Shown here one piece after another: positions 32,384-41,701 of a stretch of 64,000 bases of DNA. Every line of letters begins with the position of its first letter. The stretch's first letter is position 1. Source of the stretch: Mesorhizobium loti R88b (GTDB taxonomy: Bacteria; Pseudomonadota; Alphaproteobacteria; Rhizobiales; Rhizobiaceae); the NCBI RefSeq assembly GCF_013170845.1, contig NZ_CP033367.1:6325001-6389000 (forward strand). Reading direction: 5' to 3'. The notes under the pieces are model-generated. The model was not told the origin of the DNA and searched no databases. It saw only the letters and a list, made by a program, of their open reading frames with translations. The translations under genes were made by a program, and so were the position numbers.

Positions 32384-33501
32384 GGTGCCGTCTCCCGCAA
32401 CGCCTCGATGCGGTCCAGCCAGACGGAAAACCCGACGCCGGGGATCGCTGTCTTGGCGCCAAGCAGTGTCAGCAGCCGGTCGTAGCGGCCGCCACCGGCC
32501 AAGGGCCGCTCGCCACCTTGCGCCGCGATTTCGAAGACCACACCGGTGTAATAATCGAGCGGCCGGCCGAAGGCGGCGTCGTAGCGGATTTTGGCAGCCG
32601 GCAAGCCATGCGCCTCGATCGCCTGCGCGCGGGACGCGAATTTCTCCAGCGCCGCACCCAGCGATAGCCCGGCGCCAACGGCGAAACTCTCCAGCGCTGC
32701 GGCAGCGCCATCCAGCGGCAAGTCGATCGCCAGAAAATTCTTCAGCGCCGCGAAGGCCTCGTTGGACAGCCGCACACTGCGCAGCTCGGCTTTCTCGATC
32801 AGCCGGCGCGCAATGTCTGTGGGCGAGCGCCCGCCGGAGGCCGACAGCCCGGCCTCCTCCATGCCGCCGGCGATGTGGGCCGAAAGACCTTCGAGATCGC
32901 CGTCAAGCACAAGGGTCGCGACTTCGCCGGAAAGCTGGCTGTTGCGCGGCGGGTTGGCGAGATCGGCGAGCGCTGCCTGCAGCATCGGCGCCGAGCCGAA
33001 GGCGCGCGCCAGCCGCATGCGCCAGCCACGCGGCAGGCCAAGGGCGGCGAGCACGGCTTCGAAAATGGTCTGGTCGCCGAGCGTGATCGCCAGCGACTGG
33101 CCAGGCAGCACCAGCGCCAGCAGCGCATGCGCGTCGGCTACGGAGCGGGCATCGGCTTGCGCCGTGTCACGGTCGCCGAGATCCTCGATGCCGGCCTGGA
33201 AGAACTCGTTGCCGCCTTCGCGGCGCTGGCGAAACACTTCGCCGAGATAGGAATAACGGCGCGGCGTGCCGGCCTGCGAACTGATGTGGTCGAGGCAGAC
33301 CGGAATGGTGAATTCCGGCCGCAGGCACAGCGTCTGCCCGGTCTCGCTTTCGGTGAGGAAGATGCGGCGCCGCAGATCCTCGCCCGCCATGTCGAGGAAC
33401 GGGTCCGCCGGCTGCAAAATGGCGACCTCGACAGCGTGGGTGTTGCGCGTGGCGAAGAGACTGGTGATATCGGCTGATATTGCGGGGTAGCGGGAGGTCA
33501 C
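32380..33501 (-). CDS. hisZ: ATP phosphoribosyltransferase regulatory subunit
   Basis: A 373-residue protein homologous to the catalytic core of histidyl-tRNA synthetase but without aminoacylation function. It forms a hetero-octamer with short HisG and confers activity and feedback by histidine. The class II fold is visible in [15 protein letters not shown] (motif 2), [32 protein letters not shown] and [15 protein letters not shown]. It starts at a GTG 11 bp after hisS and overlaps hisG by 4 bp. Its position next to true hisS shows the ancestry side by side. Confidence 0.95.
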   Translation of the reverse strand: MTSRYPAISADITSLFATRNTHAVEVAILQPADPFLDMAGEDLRRRIFLTESETGQTLCLRPEFTIPVCLDHISSQAGTPRRYSYLGEVFRQRREGGNEFFQAGIEDLGDRDTAQADARSVADAHALLALVLPGQSLAITLGDQTIFEAVLAALGLPRGWRMRLARAFGSAPMLQAALADLANPPRNSQLSGEVATLVLDGDLEGLSAHIAGGMEEAGLSASGGRSPTDIARRLIEKAELRSVRLSNEAFAALKNFLAIDLPLDGAAAALESFAVGAGLSLGAALEKFASRAQAIEAHGLPAAKIRYDAAFGRPLDYYTGVVFEIAAQGGERPLAGGGRYDRLLTLLGAKTAIPGVGFSVWLDRIEALRETAP

Positions 33502-33512
33502 TGGTCGCGCTC

Positions 33513-35009
33513 TTATTTCGCGCGATCAGCAGCCTGCGCCGCCAAGATCTTCTTCACCTCGGCAACCAGTTCACCTTCCGCCACCGTCACCTGCGCAGGC
33601 CTTGCCGCGCGCCACTCCGCGTTGTCGGTGATTTCAGCCGACATGCGCGCGCCTTCGATCAAATCCTTGATCTGCAGTTCGCCCTTGGCCCGCTCGTCGC
33701 CGCCCTGGATGACAGCAATCGGGCAACCGCGCCGGTCGGCATATTTGAGCTGCGCCTTCATGCCGGCGCCGCCGAGATACATTTCGGAGCGGATGCCGGC
33801 GGCGCGCAGTTCGCCGACCATTTTCTGGTAGCGGCCGAGGCTCTCCGTATCCTTGTCCATCACCAGCACGACGACCGGGGAGATAACGTCCGAGGCGTCG
33901 AGCTTGCCGAGGTTCTTCAGCGCGGTCATCAGCCTGGAGACACCGATGGAGAAACCCGTCGCCGGTACCGGCTCGCCACGGAAGCGCGAGACCAGACCGT
34001 CATAGCGGCCGCCGCCACCGACCGAACCGAAGCGCACGATCTGGCCGTCCTCATTGGGGATTTCCGCCAGCAGCTCGGCCTCAAGGACGGGGCCGGTGTA
34101 GTATTCGAGGCCACGCACGACAGAGCGATCCATGGTGATGCGGTCTTCATCGTATCCCGCCGCCCGGACCAGGGCTTCGATTGTCGCGAGTTCGCTAACG
34201 CCTTCCTGGTAGGTCGCGTTCGAACTGACGCTGGTATCCTGGCCGGCCTGTATCGTTCTCGCAGTTGCTTGAAGAACGGCCTCGGCTTGCCCGTTGTTCA
34301 GCCCGGCCCCCTTGGCGAAGTCGCCCTCGCCTTCCTTGCCGCCATCCCAGCGCCCCGGCCCAAGCAGCAGCTTCACGCCTTCCGGCCCAAGCTTGTCCAG
34401 CTTGTCGATGGCGCGCAGCACGGTCAGCCGGCGGCCGGTATTCTCGTCACCGCCTAGGCCGATCGCCTCCAGCACGCCATCCAGCACCTTGCGGTTGTTG
34501 ACGCGGATGACGTAGTCGCCGCGCTTGATGCCGAGCGCTTCCATCACGTCGGCCATCATCATCGCCATTTCGGCGTCGGCGGCGACGCCCGGCGTGCCGA
34601 TCGTATCGGCGTCGAACTGCATGAACTGGCGGAAGCGGCCGGGGCCTGGCTTCTCGTTGCGGAACACCCAGCCGGAGCGATAGCTGCGATAGGGCTTTGG
34701 CAGGCGCTCATAGTTTTCGGCGACAAAACGCGCGGTTGGCGCTGTCAAATCGTAGCGCAGCGACAGCCACTGGTCGTCATCGTCCTGGAACGAGAACACG
34801 CCCTCGTTCGGCCGGTCCTGGTCGGGCAGGAATTTGCCCAGCGCGTCGGTGTATTCGATCAACGGCTGGTCGGCCGGTTCGAAACCATAAAGCTCATAGA
34901 CCGAGCGGATCGTCGACATCATCTTTTCAACGGCGCGGATATCCTCGGCGCTGCGGTCGGCAAAACCGCGCGGCAGCCGCGCTTTCGTCTTTTCCGATTT
35001 GTCGGCCAT
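33513..35009 (-). CDS. hisS: Histidyl-tRNA synthetase
   Basis: A 498-residue class II aminoacyl-tRNA synthetase. The ATG at 35009 is chosen because family sequence begins there ([20 protein letters not shown]); the much longer open frame upstream is not conserved. Motif 2 is [20 protein letters not shown], the histidine A box is [14 protein letters not shown] and motif 3 lies in [13 protein letters not shown] followed by [12 protein letters not shown]. The C-terminal anticodon-binding domain follows ([18 protein letters not shown]). It charges tRNA-His in the cytosol and heads the operon with hisZ and hisG. Confidence 0.97.
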   Translation of the reverse strand: MADKSEKTKARLPRGFADRSAEDIRAVEKMMSTIRSVYELYGFEPADQPLIEYTDALGKFLPDQDRPNEGVFSFQDDDDQWLSLRYDLTAPTARFVAENYERLPKPYRSYRSGWVFRNEKPGPGRFRQFMQFDADTIGTPGVAADAEMAMMMADVMEALGIKRGDYVIRVNNRKVLDGVLEAIGLGGDENTGRRLTVLRAIDKLDKLGPEGVKLLLGPGRWDGGKEGEGDFAKGAGLNNGQAEAVLQATARTIQAGQDTSVSSNATYQEGVSELATIEALVRAAGYDEDRITMDRSVVRGLEYYTGPVLEAELLAEIPNEDGQIVRFGSVGGGGRYDGLVSRFRGEPVPATGFSIGVSRLMTALKNLGKLDASDVISPVVVLVMDKDTESLGRYQKMVGELRAAGIRSEMYLGGAGMKAQLKYADRRGCPIAVIQGGDERAKGELQIKDLIEGARMSAEITDNAEWRAARPAQVTVAEGELVAEVKKILAAQAADRAK

Positions 35010-35236
35010 GAGATGAGCACCCGGTGTTTCTTGACGTTGCGTGGACAGGAAATTCCCATTCCGCAGCGCGCGTTTCCTAACCGATGCAGCCCGGAGCGGC
35101 AAGGGTCGGCCCCCAGCACCACCCGAACCTCCTTGAAACAAAAACGCACCGAAAATGAAACAATCCCGCCATGAGCGCGGCATCGTGCCGACACAATCTC
35201 GGCCGATATAGCACAGGACTTGAAGGGGTTCGGGAC

Positions 35237-35488
35237 ATGACCAGCGCAGCAAAATTCCACGCCAACGGCGAAGCTGGCGAATTGCGGGCACGGCTGCGCC
35301 CGGCGGGCGCCCATGCACCGAAAATGGTTGGCCAGACTGCCGGACCATTCGACGTACCGGCCGACACCGGCAAGGGTTCTTCCCTGCGCGAAGCCTTGGT
35401 GACCGGCCTGCTGGTGATCTATCCGACGGTTGCCACGGTGGCTGCGATCGTCGCCGGGCTGTTCCTGGCCAGCGCCAACGGCACCTGA
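35237..35488 (+). CDS. Small single-pass membrane protein, unknown function
   Basis: An 83-residue protein from the ATG at 35237 (GGGG upstream). The N-terminal 50 residues are polar, followed by one hydrophobic helix ([20 protein letters not shown]) near the C-terminus. I recognise no named family. It is divergent from hisS and convergent with tag, whose stop codon is 3 bp beyond its own. Confidence 0.6.
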   Translation: MTSAAKFHANGEAGELRARLRPAGAHAPKMVGQTAGPFDVPADTGKGSSLREALVTGLLVIYPTVATVAAIVAGLFLASANGT

Positions 35489-35491
35489 GCC

Positions 35492-36130
35492 TCACTTCGG
35501 CCGCTTGAACGCCTTGCGCTCCTTCTCGACCTCCTTGCGGCAGACACAGCCTTCGAGATGGTCGTTGACCAAACCCATGGCCTGCATGAAGGCGTAGACC
35601 GTGGTCGGGCCGACAAAACTCCAGCCGCGCTTTTTCAATTCCTTCGAAATCCGGGTCGAGACTGCCGTGGTCGGATTGGCGCGCAGATGGGCGAGATCGA
35701 CGATCTTGGGCCGCTCGTCCCTGCCGGGTTCGAACTTCCAGAACCAGGCGGCGAGCGAGCCGAACTCGTCGACCATTTCGCGGGCACGTTTGGCGTTGTT
35801 GATGGTCGAGACGATCTTGCCGCGATGGCGGATGATGCCGGCATTGCCAAGCAGCCGCTCGACGTCCTTGTCGGTGAAAGCGGCGACCTTGTCGAAATCG
35901 AAGCCGGCGAAGGCCTCGCGAAAATTCTCGCGCTTGCGCAGGATGGTCAGCCACGACAGGCCCGACTGAAAGCCTTCGAGGCAAATCTTTTCGAACAGCC
36001 TGCGGTCGTCGGCCATCGGCCGGCCCCATTCATGGTCGTGGTAGTGCAGATAGTCGGGCAGATTGCCGTGCCAGAAGCAGCGCGCGACCCCGTCGGGCCC
36101 GGCGAGCAGGCCGGTGTTTTCATTGCTCAT
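35492..36130 (-). CDS. tag: DNA-3-methyladenine glycosylase I
   Basis: A 212-residue base-excision repair enzyme that removes 3-methyladenine from alkylated DNA. Family signatures are [20 protein letters not shown] (with the conserved catalytic-pocket glutamate and the zinc-binding cysteine and histidine), [31 protein letters not shown] and the C-terminal [20 protein letters not shown] followed by HLEGC, the second zinc-ligand pair. The length is standard. It is transcribed alone towards the small membrane-protein gene. Confidence 0.95.
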   Translation of the reverse strand: MSNENTGLLAGPDGVARCFWHGNLPDYLHYHDHEWGRPMADDRRLFEKICLEGFQSGLSWLTILRKRENFREAFAGFDFDKVAAFTDKDVERLLGNAGIIRHRGKIVSTINNAKRAREMVDEFGSLAAWFWKFEPGRDERPKIVDLAHLRANPTTAVSTRISKELKKRGWSFVGPTTVYAFMQAMGLVNDHLEGCVCRKEVEKERKAFKRPK

Positions 36131-36344
36131 TCCAAAAAATCCATCCGTTAACGCGCTTTGCGGCGCATTTACTGTGGCTTTACCAGATTCCTGAACCCGG
36201 CGGTAACCACACCAAAAGGTTTACTGAGAGAACCGCATTTTACGCATTCCGATTCATGTTTCGGTTGCTGCTTGCGCGCCAATGATCGCTGAACCGGAGC
36301 ATCGTTTCCACCCGGTTTTATCAGACGATCAAGGTGCGTTCCCG

Positions 36345-37088
36345 ATGAAGAGATTTTTGTTTTCCGTGCTCGGCGCCGTGGCTGTGTTTGCCGGCGTCAC
36401 GCCTTCCGCTGCAGGCGACCGCTATGCCGACAGGCCGCCGGTAATGGTAAGCCCCGACCTATCCGCCCCCTGGGTGCTGCAGCTTGGTCGTGCGCCCGGC
36501 ATCGTGCGGCAGAACCGGCAAATCATGCAGCAGCAGCCGCGCCTGCGCGCTGCGCAGCCGGCGCAACCAGACCGGGTGCAGACCGCCGCCGTACAGGCGC
36601 CCGCCAGACGCATGGTCATGCGCCCGCAGATGAACCCGATCTACCTGCCGCAGGAAGTCGCCTACAACGGCACGCAGAAGCCGGGCACGATCGTCATCGA
36701 CACGACGCAGAATTTCCTCTTTCTCATCGAGAAGAACGGCAAGGCGCGTCGCTATGGCGTCGGCACCGGCAAGCCTGGCTTCGAATGGTCGGGCACGCAC
36801 AAGATCACCAACAAGCGCGAGTGGCCGGACTGGCGTCCGCCGGCGGAGATGATCAAGCGCGAAGCCGCCAAGGGCCGCTATTTGCCGACCTATCTGGCCG
36901 GCGGCATGGAGAACCCGCTCGGCGCGCGCGCACTCTATCTCGGCACGACCGAATACCGCATCCACGGCACCAACCAGCCATGGACGATCGGTGGCGCGGT
37001 GTCGTCGGGCTGCATCCGCATGCGCAACGAAGACGTGGTCGATCTCTATGAACGGGTCAATGTCGGAACCACCGTTGAGGTGATATAG
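36345..37088 (+). CDS. L,D-transpeptidase (YkuD domain), exported
   Basis: A 247-residue protein from the ATG at 36345, chosen because it gives a signal peptide (KRFLFSVLGAVAVFAGVTPS, cleavage near AAG). The catalytic YkuD domain spans about 110-247 with TIVIDTTQNFLFLIEKNGKA, the histidine in RIHGTNQPWTIGG and the nucleophile in AVSSGCIRMRNEDV. It cross-links peptidoglycan (3-3 bonds) or attaches lipoprotein-like partners in the periplasm. The N-terminal region (about 25-105) is rich in Gln, Pro and Arg. A terminator follows about 95 bp downstream. Confidence 0.92.
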   Translation: MKRFLFSVLGAVAVFAGVTPSAAGDRYADRPPVMVSPDLSAPWVLQLGRAPGIVRQNRQIMQQQPRLRAAQPAQPDRVQTAAVQAPARRMVMRPQMNPIYLPQEVAYNGTQKPGTIVIDTTQNFLFLIEKNGKARRYGVGTGKPGFEWSGTHKITNKREWPDWRPPAEMIKREAAKGRYLPTYLAGGMENPLGARALYLGTTEYRIHGTNQPWTIGGAVSSGCIRMRNEDVVDLYERVNVGTTVEVI

Positions 37089-37180
37089 TTTTCACGAATC
37101 ACCTCATCGGGAAACACATCGTTTCCCGATGTCGGAAGGAATAACGGGGGACGGGCCGTATGGGGATGCGGTCGGTCAGG

Positions 37181-37212
37181 AAGGGCAGCACGGGAAACCG
37201 TGCTGCCCTTTC
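37181..37212 (+). terminator. Intrinsic terminator after the L,D-transpeptidase gene
   Basis: AAGGGCAGCACGG (37181-37193), a GAAA tetraloop and CCGTGCTGCCCTT (37198-37210) make a perfect 13-bp stem followed by a short T-run. Its position between two co-oriented genes makes them separate transcription units. Confidence 0.85.
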
Positions 37213-37349
37213 CGTTTCGGGACAGAATTCAGCTCAATAGAGACCAGACTGCGCCCGAACGTCGCGCCGGGGGCATAGCGGTTCGCTTTCGTGCTGCCAT
37301 TTTCGTTGTTCTTTGCTATGTCGGCGCCAACAAGACAAACGAGTTCCCC

Positions 37350-38270
37350 ATGTCCCTGTCCGAAGACAGCCGCTACCTCAAGGGCGGCCCGGTTGCCCAG
37401 CGCATCATCGCCGCCGTACGCGAGGATGCGGCAATTGCCAAAGCCGAAGGGTTTCCCCCGAAGCTGATTTCGATCACCGTCGGCGACACCGCAGCGGTCG
37501 ACGTTTATGTGCGCAACCAGCGCGCCAAGGCCCAGCTCGCCGGCATCGACTTCGAGGAGCGGCGTTTTCCCGCCACCATCACCGCAGGGGAACTGGAAGC
37601 AGCCATCCACGGATTGAATGCCGATCCACGCGTCACCGGCATCATCATCCAGCGGCCGGTTCCCGCCCATATTCCGATCAGGACGCTGCAGGCGGCGGTG
37701 CATCCGCTGAAGGATGTCGAGGGCATGCACCCGGCCTCGATCGGCAACATCGTCTACAACCAGCTCGACCTGGCGCCCTGCACGGCGGCCGCTTCGGTCG
37801 AACTGCTCAAGGAAACCGGCCTCGATCTCAAAGGGCTGGAGGTCGTCATCGTCGGCCATTCGGAAATCGTCGGCAAGCCGATCGCCTTCCTGCTGATGAG
37901 CGAAGGCGCGACGGTGACGGTCTGCCACCACATGACGCGCTCGGTCGCTGCCCATGCGCGGCGCGCCGACGCGCTGTTCGTCGCGGTGGGCAAGCCGCGG
38001 CTGATCAAGGCCGATATGGTGAAGCCCGGTGCCGCCGTCATCGACATCGGCATCAATTCCGAGATCGGCCCGGACGGCACGAGCCGCATCGTGGGTGACG
38101 TCGACACCGAAAGCGTGCGCGAGGTGGCCTCCTGGATCACGCCGGTGCCAGGCGGCGTCGGCCCGATCACGGTGGCGATCCTGCTGCGCAACACGATGGT
38201 GGCGCTCAGCCGCCAGCGCGCGCTTTATGAGGCGACCTACGGCACGGCGGACAGGCTCGCGGCGGAATAA
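37350..38270 (+). CDS. FolD-like methylene-THF dehydrogenase/cyclohydrolase homologue lacking the catalytic lysine
   Basis: A 306-residue protein from the ATG at 37350. The FolD fold is clear: the folate region around YVRNQRAKAQLAGI, the IIQRPVPAHI segment, HPLKDVEGMHP, and the NADP Rossmann region VVIVGHSEIVGKP followed by VAVGKPRLIKADMVKPGA and WITPVPGGVGPIT. Standard enzymes read YVxxKxK at the first site. Here Tyr53 is kept but the essential lysine is Gln57, and the usual KDVDG is KDVEG (Glu124). Lysine-to-Gln mutants of the human enzyme are reported to lose cyclohydrolase but keep dehydrogenase activity. A role other than the standard bifunctional one is therefore inferred. Confidence 0.85.
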   Translation: MSLSEDSRYLKGGPVAQRIIAAVREDAAIAKAEGFPPKLISITVGDTAAVDVYVRNQRAKAQLAGIDFEERRFPATITAGELEAAIHGLNADPRVTGIIIQRPVPAHIPIRTLQAAVHPLKDVEGMHPASIGNIVYNQLDLAPCTAAASVELLKETGLDLKGLEVVIVGHSEIVGKPIAFLLMSEGATVTVCHHMTRSVAAHARRADALFVAVGKPRLIKADMVKPGAAVIDIGINSEIGPDGTSRIVGDVDTESVREVASWITPVPGGVGPITVAILLRNTMVALSRQRALYEATYGTADRLAAE

Positions 38271-38279
38271 GCGCCAGCC

Positions 38280-39605
38280 CTACTCCGCAGCGATCAGGCT
38301 CTCTTCCCGAATGCCGTCCGGCTTCGGCCCGCCATAGGCCCAGTCGAGCAACTTGATCGTATGCACAACTGGCAGTTTCGCGGCCGAAGCGATCTGGGTG
38401 ATGCAGCCGATGTTGCCGGTGGCGACGATCGAAGCGCCTGTCGCTTCGATGTTCTTCACCTTGCGATCGCGCAGCTTGGCCGAAATCTCCGACTGCAGGA
38501 TGTTGTAGGTGCCGGCCGAGCCGCAGCAGAGATGGCCCTCGCGCGGCTCGCGCACGATGAAGCCGGCCTTGGCCAGCAGTTCTTTCGGCTGGCGGATGAT
38601 TTTCTGGCCGTGCTGCATGGAGCAGGCCGAGTGATAGGCAACGATGGTGCCCGGCTTGCGCACCGGCTCGGGCATGTCAAAAGCGGCCAGATATTCGGTG
38701 ATGTCCTTGGCCAGCGCCGAGACGCGGGCGGCCTTATCGGCATAGGCCGGATCGAGCCGCAACATGAAGCCATAATCCTTGATCGTCGTGCCGCAGCCGG
38801 ATGCGGTGATGATGATGGCATCGAGGCCACCCTGGTCGATGGCGCGCGTCCAGGCATCGACATTCTGTCTGGCAGAGGCAAGTGCGGCCCCTTCCCGCCC
38901 CATATGATGGACCAGCGCGCCGCAGCAGCCCTCGCCCGGCGGCACCACGACCTCGACGCCCAGGCGCGTGAGCAGCGAGATGGTCGTGTCGTTGATGGCG
39001 GGATCGAGCACCGATTGCGCGCAGCCGGTGAGGATGGCGACGCGGCCCTTTTTCGTCCCCTGCCCGGCATGGACGCCCGGCGAGGCCATCGGCGAGGTTG
39101 CGGGGATCGAGGCCGGCGCCAGCTTGAGCATCGCGCCAAGCGGCCTCAACGCCGTGACTTTCTCGAACAGGCCGATGAACGGCTTGCCCAATTTCGCCAG
39201 TTTGAGAGCGGCGCGAAAGCGCGAGGGATAGGGCAGCACGAAAGCCAGCATGGCGCGGGTCAGGCGGTCGGGCAGCGGCCGTCTGTAGGTCTCGTGGATA
39301 TGGGCACGGGCATGGTCGACCAGATGCATGTAGTTGACGCCCGAGGGGCAGGTGGTCATGCAGGCGAGGCACGACAGGCAGCGGTCGATATGGGTGACGA
39401 TTTCCTTGTCGGCGGGACGGCCGTTTTCCAGCATGTCCTTGATCAGGTAGATGCGCCCACGCGGTGAATCCAACTCGTTGCCCAATGTCACATAGGTCGG
39501 GCAGGTGGCCGTGCAGAAGCCGCAATGCACGCATTTGCGCAGGATCTTTTCCGATTCCGCGACATGCGGATCGGCAAGCTGGGCGGATGAGAAATTGGTC
39601 TGCAT
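38280..39605 (-). CDS. glcF: Glycolate oxidase iron-sulphur subunit
   Basis: A 441-residue subunit of membrane-associated glycolate oxidase GlcDEF, which oxidises glycolate to glyoxylate and passes electrons to the respiratory chain. Two 4Fe-4S clusters are marked by CVHCGFCTATCPTY and CLSCLACMTTCPSG, and two CCG domains by GEGCCGALVHHMG and HLCCGSAGTYNILQ. It is the last gene of the cluster glcD-glcE-(insert)-glcF. Its ATG overlaps the TGA of the inserted gene (TGATG), so expression must now be coupled to that gene. Confidence 0.95.
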   Translation of the reverse strand: MQTNFSSAQLADPHVAESEKILRKCVHCGFCTATCPTYVTLGNELDSPRGRIYLIKDMLENGRPADKEIVTHIDRCLSCLACMTTCPSGVNYMHLVDHARAHIHETYRRPLPDRLTRAMLAFVLPYPSRFRAALKLAKLGKPFIGLFEKVTALRPLGAMLKLAPASIPATSPMASPGVHAGQGTKKGRVAILTGCAQSVLDPAINDTTISLLTRLGVEVVVPPGEGCCGALVHHMGREGAALASARQNVDAWTRAIDQGGLDAIIITASGCGTTIKDYGFMLRLDPAYADKAARVSALAKDITEYLAAFDMPEPVRKPGTIVAYHSACSMQHGQKIIRQPKELLAKAGFIVREPREGHLCCGSAGTYNILQSEISAKLRDRKVKNIEATGASIVATGNIGCITQIASAAKLPVVHTIKLLDWAYGGPKPDGIREESLIAAE

Positions 39606-40285
39606 CAGATTCTCTTGTTAGTCATTAGGACTACATAGGCATCACATCCAAGAAATAATCCCTCGTCGAAATCCATAGGATTTTTCAATCTCTGCATTCT
39701 AAAATCAGATCTAATATTTACCTTAGGATATTTTTCTTCTATCTTTGAACAAACCTCTGAGAGAATTTCTTTTGGCTGCTTTCGTGTGGATTCCCAAACC
39801 GGGCGCATTCCGGCGATGGCTCCCCACCGTAAGGAACCTCCGTGTTGGCTGCCGTGGCGTTTTATCAGATCGCACACGCGCTCAATGTCGGTTTCCGCCT
39901 GAGCGAAACCAAAATAACGCTTTACCTCGACCATCCCCAGCGGACAGCCGTCGCGAGACCAAAATGTTACGTCTACGCGCTCATTTTCGGTATATCGTTG
40001 GTTAGATTTGCCTCTTTTTTCACTGCCCGACTCATCACTCACATGATGGAATGGCGATTCCAATGTCACCATGTATTGTCCATAGGAAAAAGAATTCAGA
40101 GGTATATTTCCTTTAATACTATTCGATCTAATCCATAATTCTTTAGCTATCGTTGACGAAATTAGAGATTCGACCCCATTGTCCAAGACAGATGCATTTC
40201 CTGACATAGTCAAATACTGATCATTGGCTAAGTGGACAGCGCCCAATATCACATCAAGTGTATCGTCAAGGGTCAGCAAATTCAT
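39605..40285 (-). CDS. AT-rich inserted gene, predicted PD-(D/E)XK-like nuclease-fold protein
   Basis: A 226-residue protein from the ATG at 40285 (a TTG at 40291 is also possible; the GGAG touches the ATG, so start choice is uncertain). Composition and codon use are far more AT-rich than both neighbours, indicating horizontal acquisition. Near the middle it has E41, then RVDVTFWSRDGCPLGMVEVK, giving the pattern D107...E122-V-K124 (numbered from the TTG), typical of the PD-(D/E)XK nuclease fold. No closer family is recognised. It lies between glcE (118 bp away) and glcF, with its stop codon fused to the glcF start. A defence or mobile-element function is possible but unproven. Confidence 0.7.
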   Translation of the reverse strand: MNLLTLDDTLDVILGAVHLANDQYLTMSGNASVLDNGVESLISSTIAKELWIRSNSIKGNIPLNSFSYGQYMVTLESPFHHVSDESGSEKRGKSNQRYTENERVDVTFWSRDGCPLGMVEVKRYFGFAQAETDIERVCDLIKRHGSQHGGSLRWGAIAGMRPVWESTRKQPKEILSEVCSKIEEKYPKVNIRSDFRMQRLKNPMDFDEGLFLGCDAYVVLMTNKRI

Positions 40286-40403
40286 CTCCAAATCAAACGC
40301 TTATTCTCTATGCGAAATGAATCTCCGCCACGCGTGACGATCCTAACTTTGGCGTTTTCCTACCGGTCGGACCTTGATTGACGTTCGCGCAGCAGCTCCA
40401 CTG

Positions 40404-41636
40404 CTAGGTGCCTGTCTTAGAGTCAACGCCCAACGCCATGCGGCCGGGATTGAGGATGTTCTTCGGGTCGAATTCCTGCTTCAGCCGCTGGCTGAGCGCG
40501 GCCAGCGCCGGCTGCTGCGGCTCGAACACCGGCAGGGCGGCGCGATGGGCGGGCGCGGCGCGCACCAGCGTCGCATGGCCACCGCCATGTTTTCGCAAGA
40601 GGCCGCGCAGCAAAGCGGCTTCCGGATCGCCCTCTTCCATGCGCAGCCACACCAATCCACCCTGCCAGTCATAGAAGGCGCTGACGGCGGCCTGCATGCG
40701 CAAGGTCAGGACCATCTGATGACCCTGGGAAGGGGTCATCGACACGCGCCAGACCGGTTTCTCGGTGCCGTCGGCGAAGGGCCTGATATCGCGCACATCG
40801 CGCCAGATCAGTTTCGAAGTTTCGCCAGAAATTTCCTCCAGCGGTCCGGCCTTGCCGAGCAGCGTTTTCAATGCCGCGATGCGATAGGCGACCGACGGGC
40901 CAAAACCTTCAACGCGCAGCAAAGTGGCGGCGTCACTGCCGAGCGCGCCGTCGGCGACACGCGCGGCAATGCGCTCCGGCAGATGGGCGGCACTCGACAC
41001 TTCGGCACTGGAGCCAAGTGCCAGCGCCATGGCAGCGGCGGCCGCATCGTCAAGCAGCCCGCGGATGGCCAGCGTCACCTCGGTTTCAGCGGCTGGCAGC
41101 ACCTTGAAGGTAACGTCGGTGAACACGGCCAGTGTGCCCCAGCTGTTGGCCATCAGCTTCGACATGTCGTAGCCGGTGACGTTCTTGACCACGCGGCCGC
41201 CGGACTTGAAGGCCTCGCCCCGGCCGGACACGACATTGATGCCGAGGATATGATCGCGCGCCGCACCCGCCTTCAACCGGCGCGGACCAGACAGGTTGGC
41301 GCCAAGCACACCACCGATCGTGCCTTTGCCCGGCTCGCCGCCGAGCAGCGGGCCGTAATCCATCGGCTCGAAGGCGAGTTGCTGGCCGTTTTCCGCCAGC
41401 AGCTTCTCGATCTCGGCCAAGGGCGTGCCGGCCTTTGCCGACAGCACCAGTTCGGCGGGCTCATAAAGGGTTACGCCGGTGAGTTTCGACAGGTCGAGCG
41501 TGTGTTCCGTCTGCAGCGGACGGCCGATGCCGCGCTTGGAGCCGTGACCAAGGATTTCGAGCGGCGCCTCTTCCGCCACCGCCCAGGCGACGGAGGACAG
41601 GACTTCGGATGAGGTGGTGGGTGTGAAAGTCGTCAT
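40404..41636 (-). CDS. glcE: Glycolate oxidase FAD-binding subunit
   Basis: A 410-residue FAD_binding_4 protein, the smaller flavin-type subunit of glycolate oxidase. Signatures are ILGHGSKRGIGRP, LVLSAKAGTPLAEIEKLLAE, GGVLGANLSGPRRLKAGAAR and VKNVTGYDMSKLMANSWGTL, and the C-terminus FDPKNILNPGRMAL. It acts with GlcD and GlcF at the inner membrane. The gene follows glcD by 65 bp and is separated from glcF by the AT-rich insert. Confidence 0.95.
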   Translation of the reverse strand: MTTFTPTTSSEVLSSVAWAVAEEAPLEILGHGSKRGIGRPLQTEHTLDLSKLTGVTLYEPAELVLSAKAGTPLAEIEKLLAENGQQLAFEPMDYGPLLGGEPGKGTIGGVLGANLSGPRRLKAGAARDHILGINVVSGRGEAFKSGGRVVKNVTGYDMSKLMANSWGTLAVFTDVTFKVLPAAETEVTLAIRGLLDDAAAAAMALALGSSAEVSSAAHLPERIAARVADGALGSDAATLLRVEGFGPSVAYRIAALKTLLGKAGPLEEISGETSKLIWRDVRDIRPFADGTEKPVWRVSMTPSQGHQMVLTLRMQAAVSAFYDWQGGLVWLRMEEGDPEAALLRGLLRKHGGGHATLVRAAPAHRAALPVFEPQQPALAALSQRLKQEFDPKNILNPGRMALGVDSKTGT

Positions 41637-41701
41637 TGGTGTGACATGCCACTTGCAAGTGCAGAGACGTCGAGTTCCTTCACAAGCGCCAACTTAGCCA
41701 C

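Noticed and set aside
35010..36029. N-terminal extension of hisS to 838 residues
   Set aside because: The extension overlaps tag and the small membrane-protein gene, and family sequence begins only at the ATG at 35009.
38361..39467. 368-residue plus-strand open frame
   Set aside because: Antisense to glcF, which carries all expected cysteine motifs.
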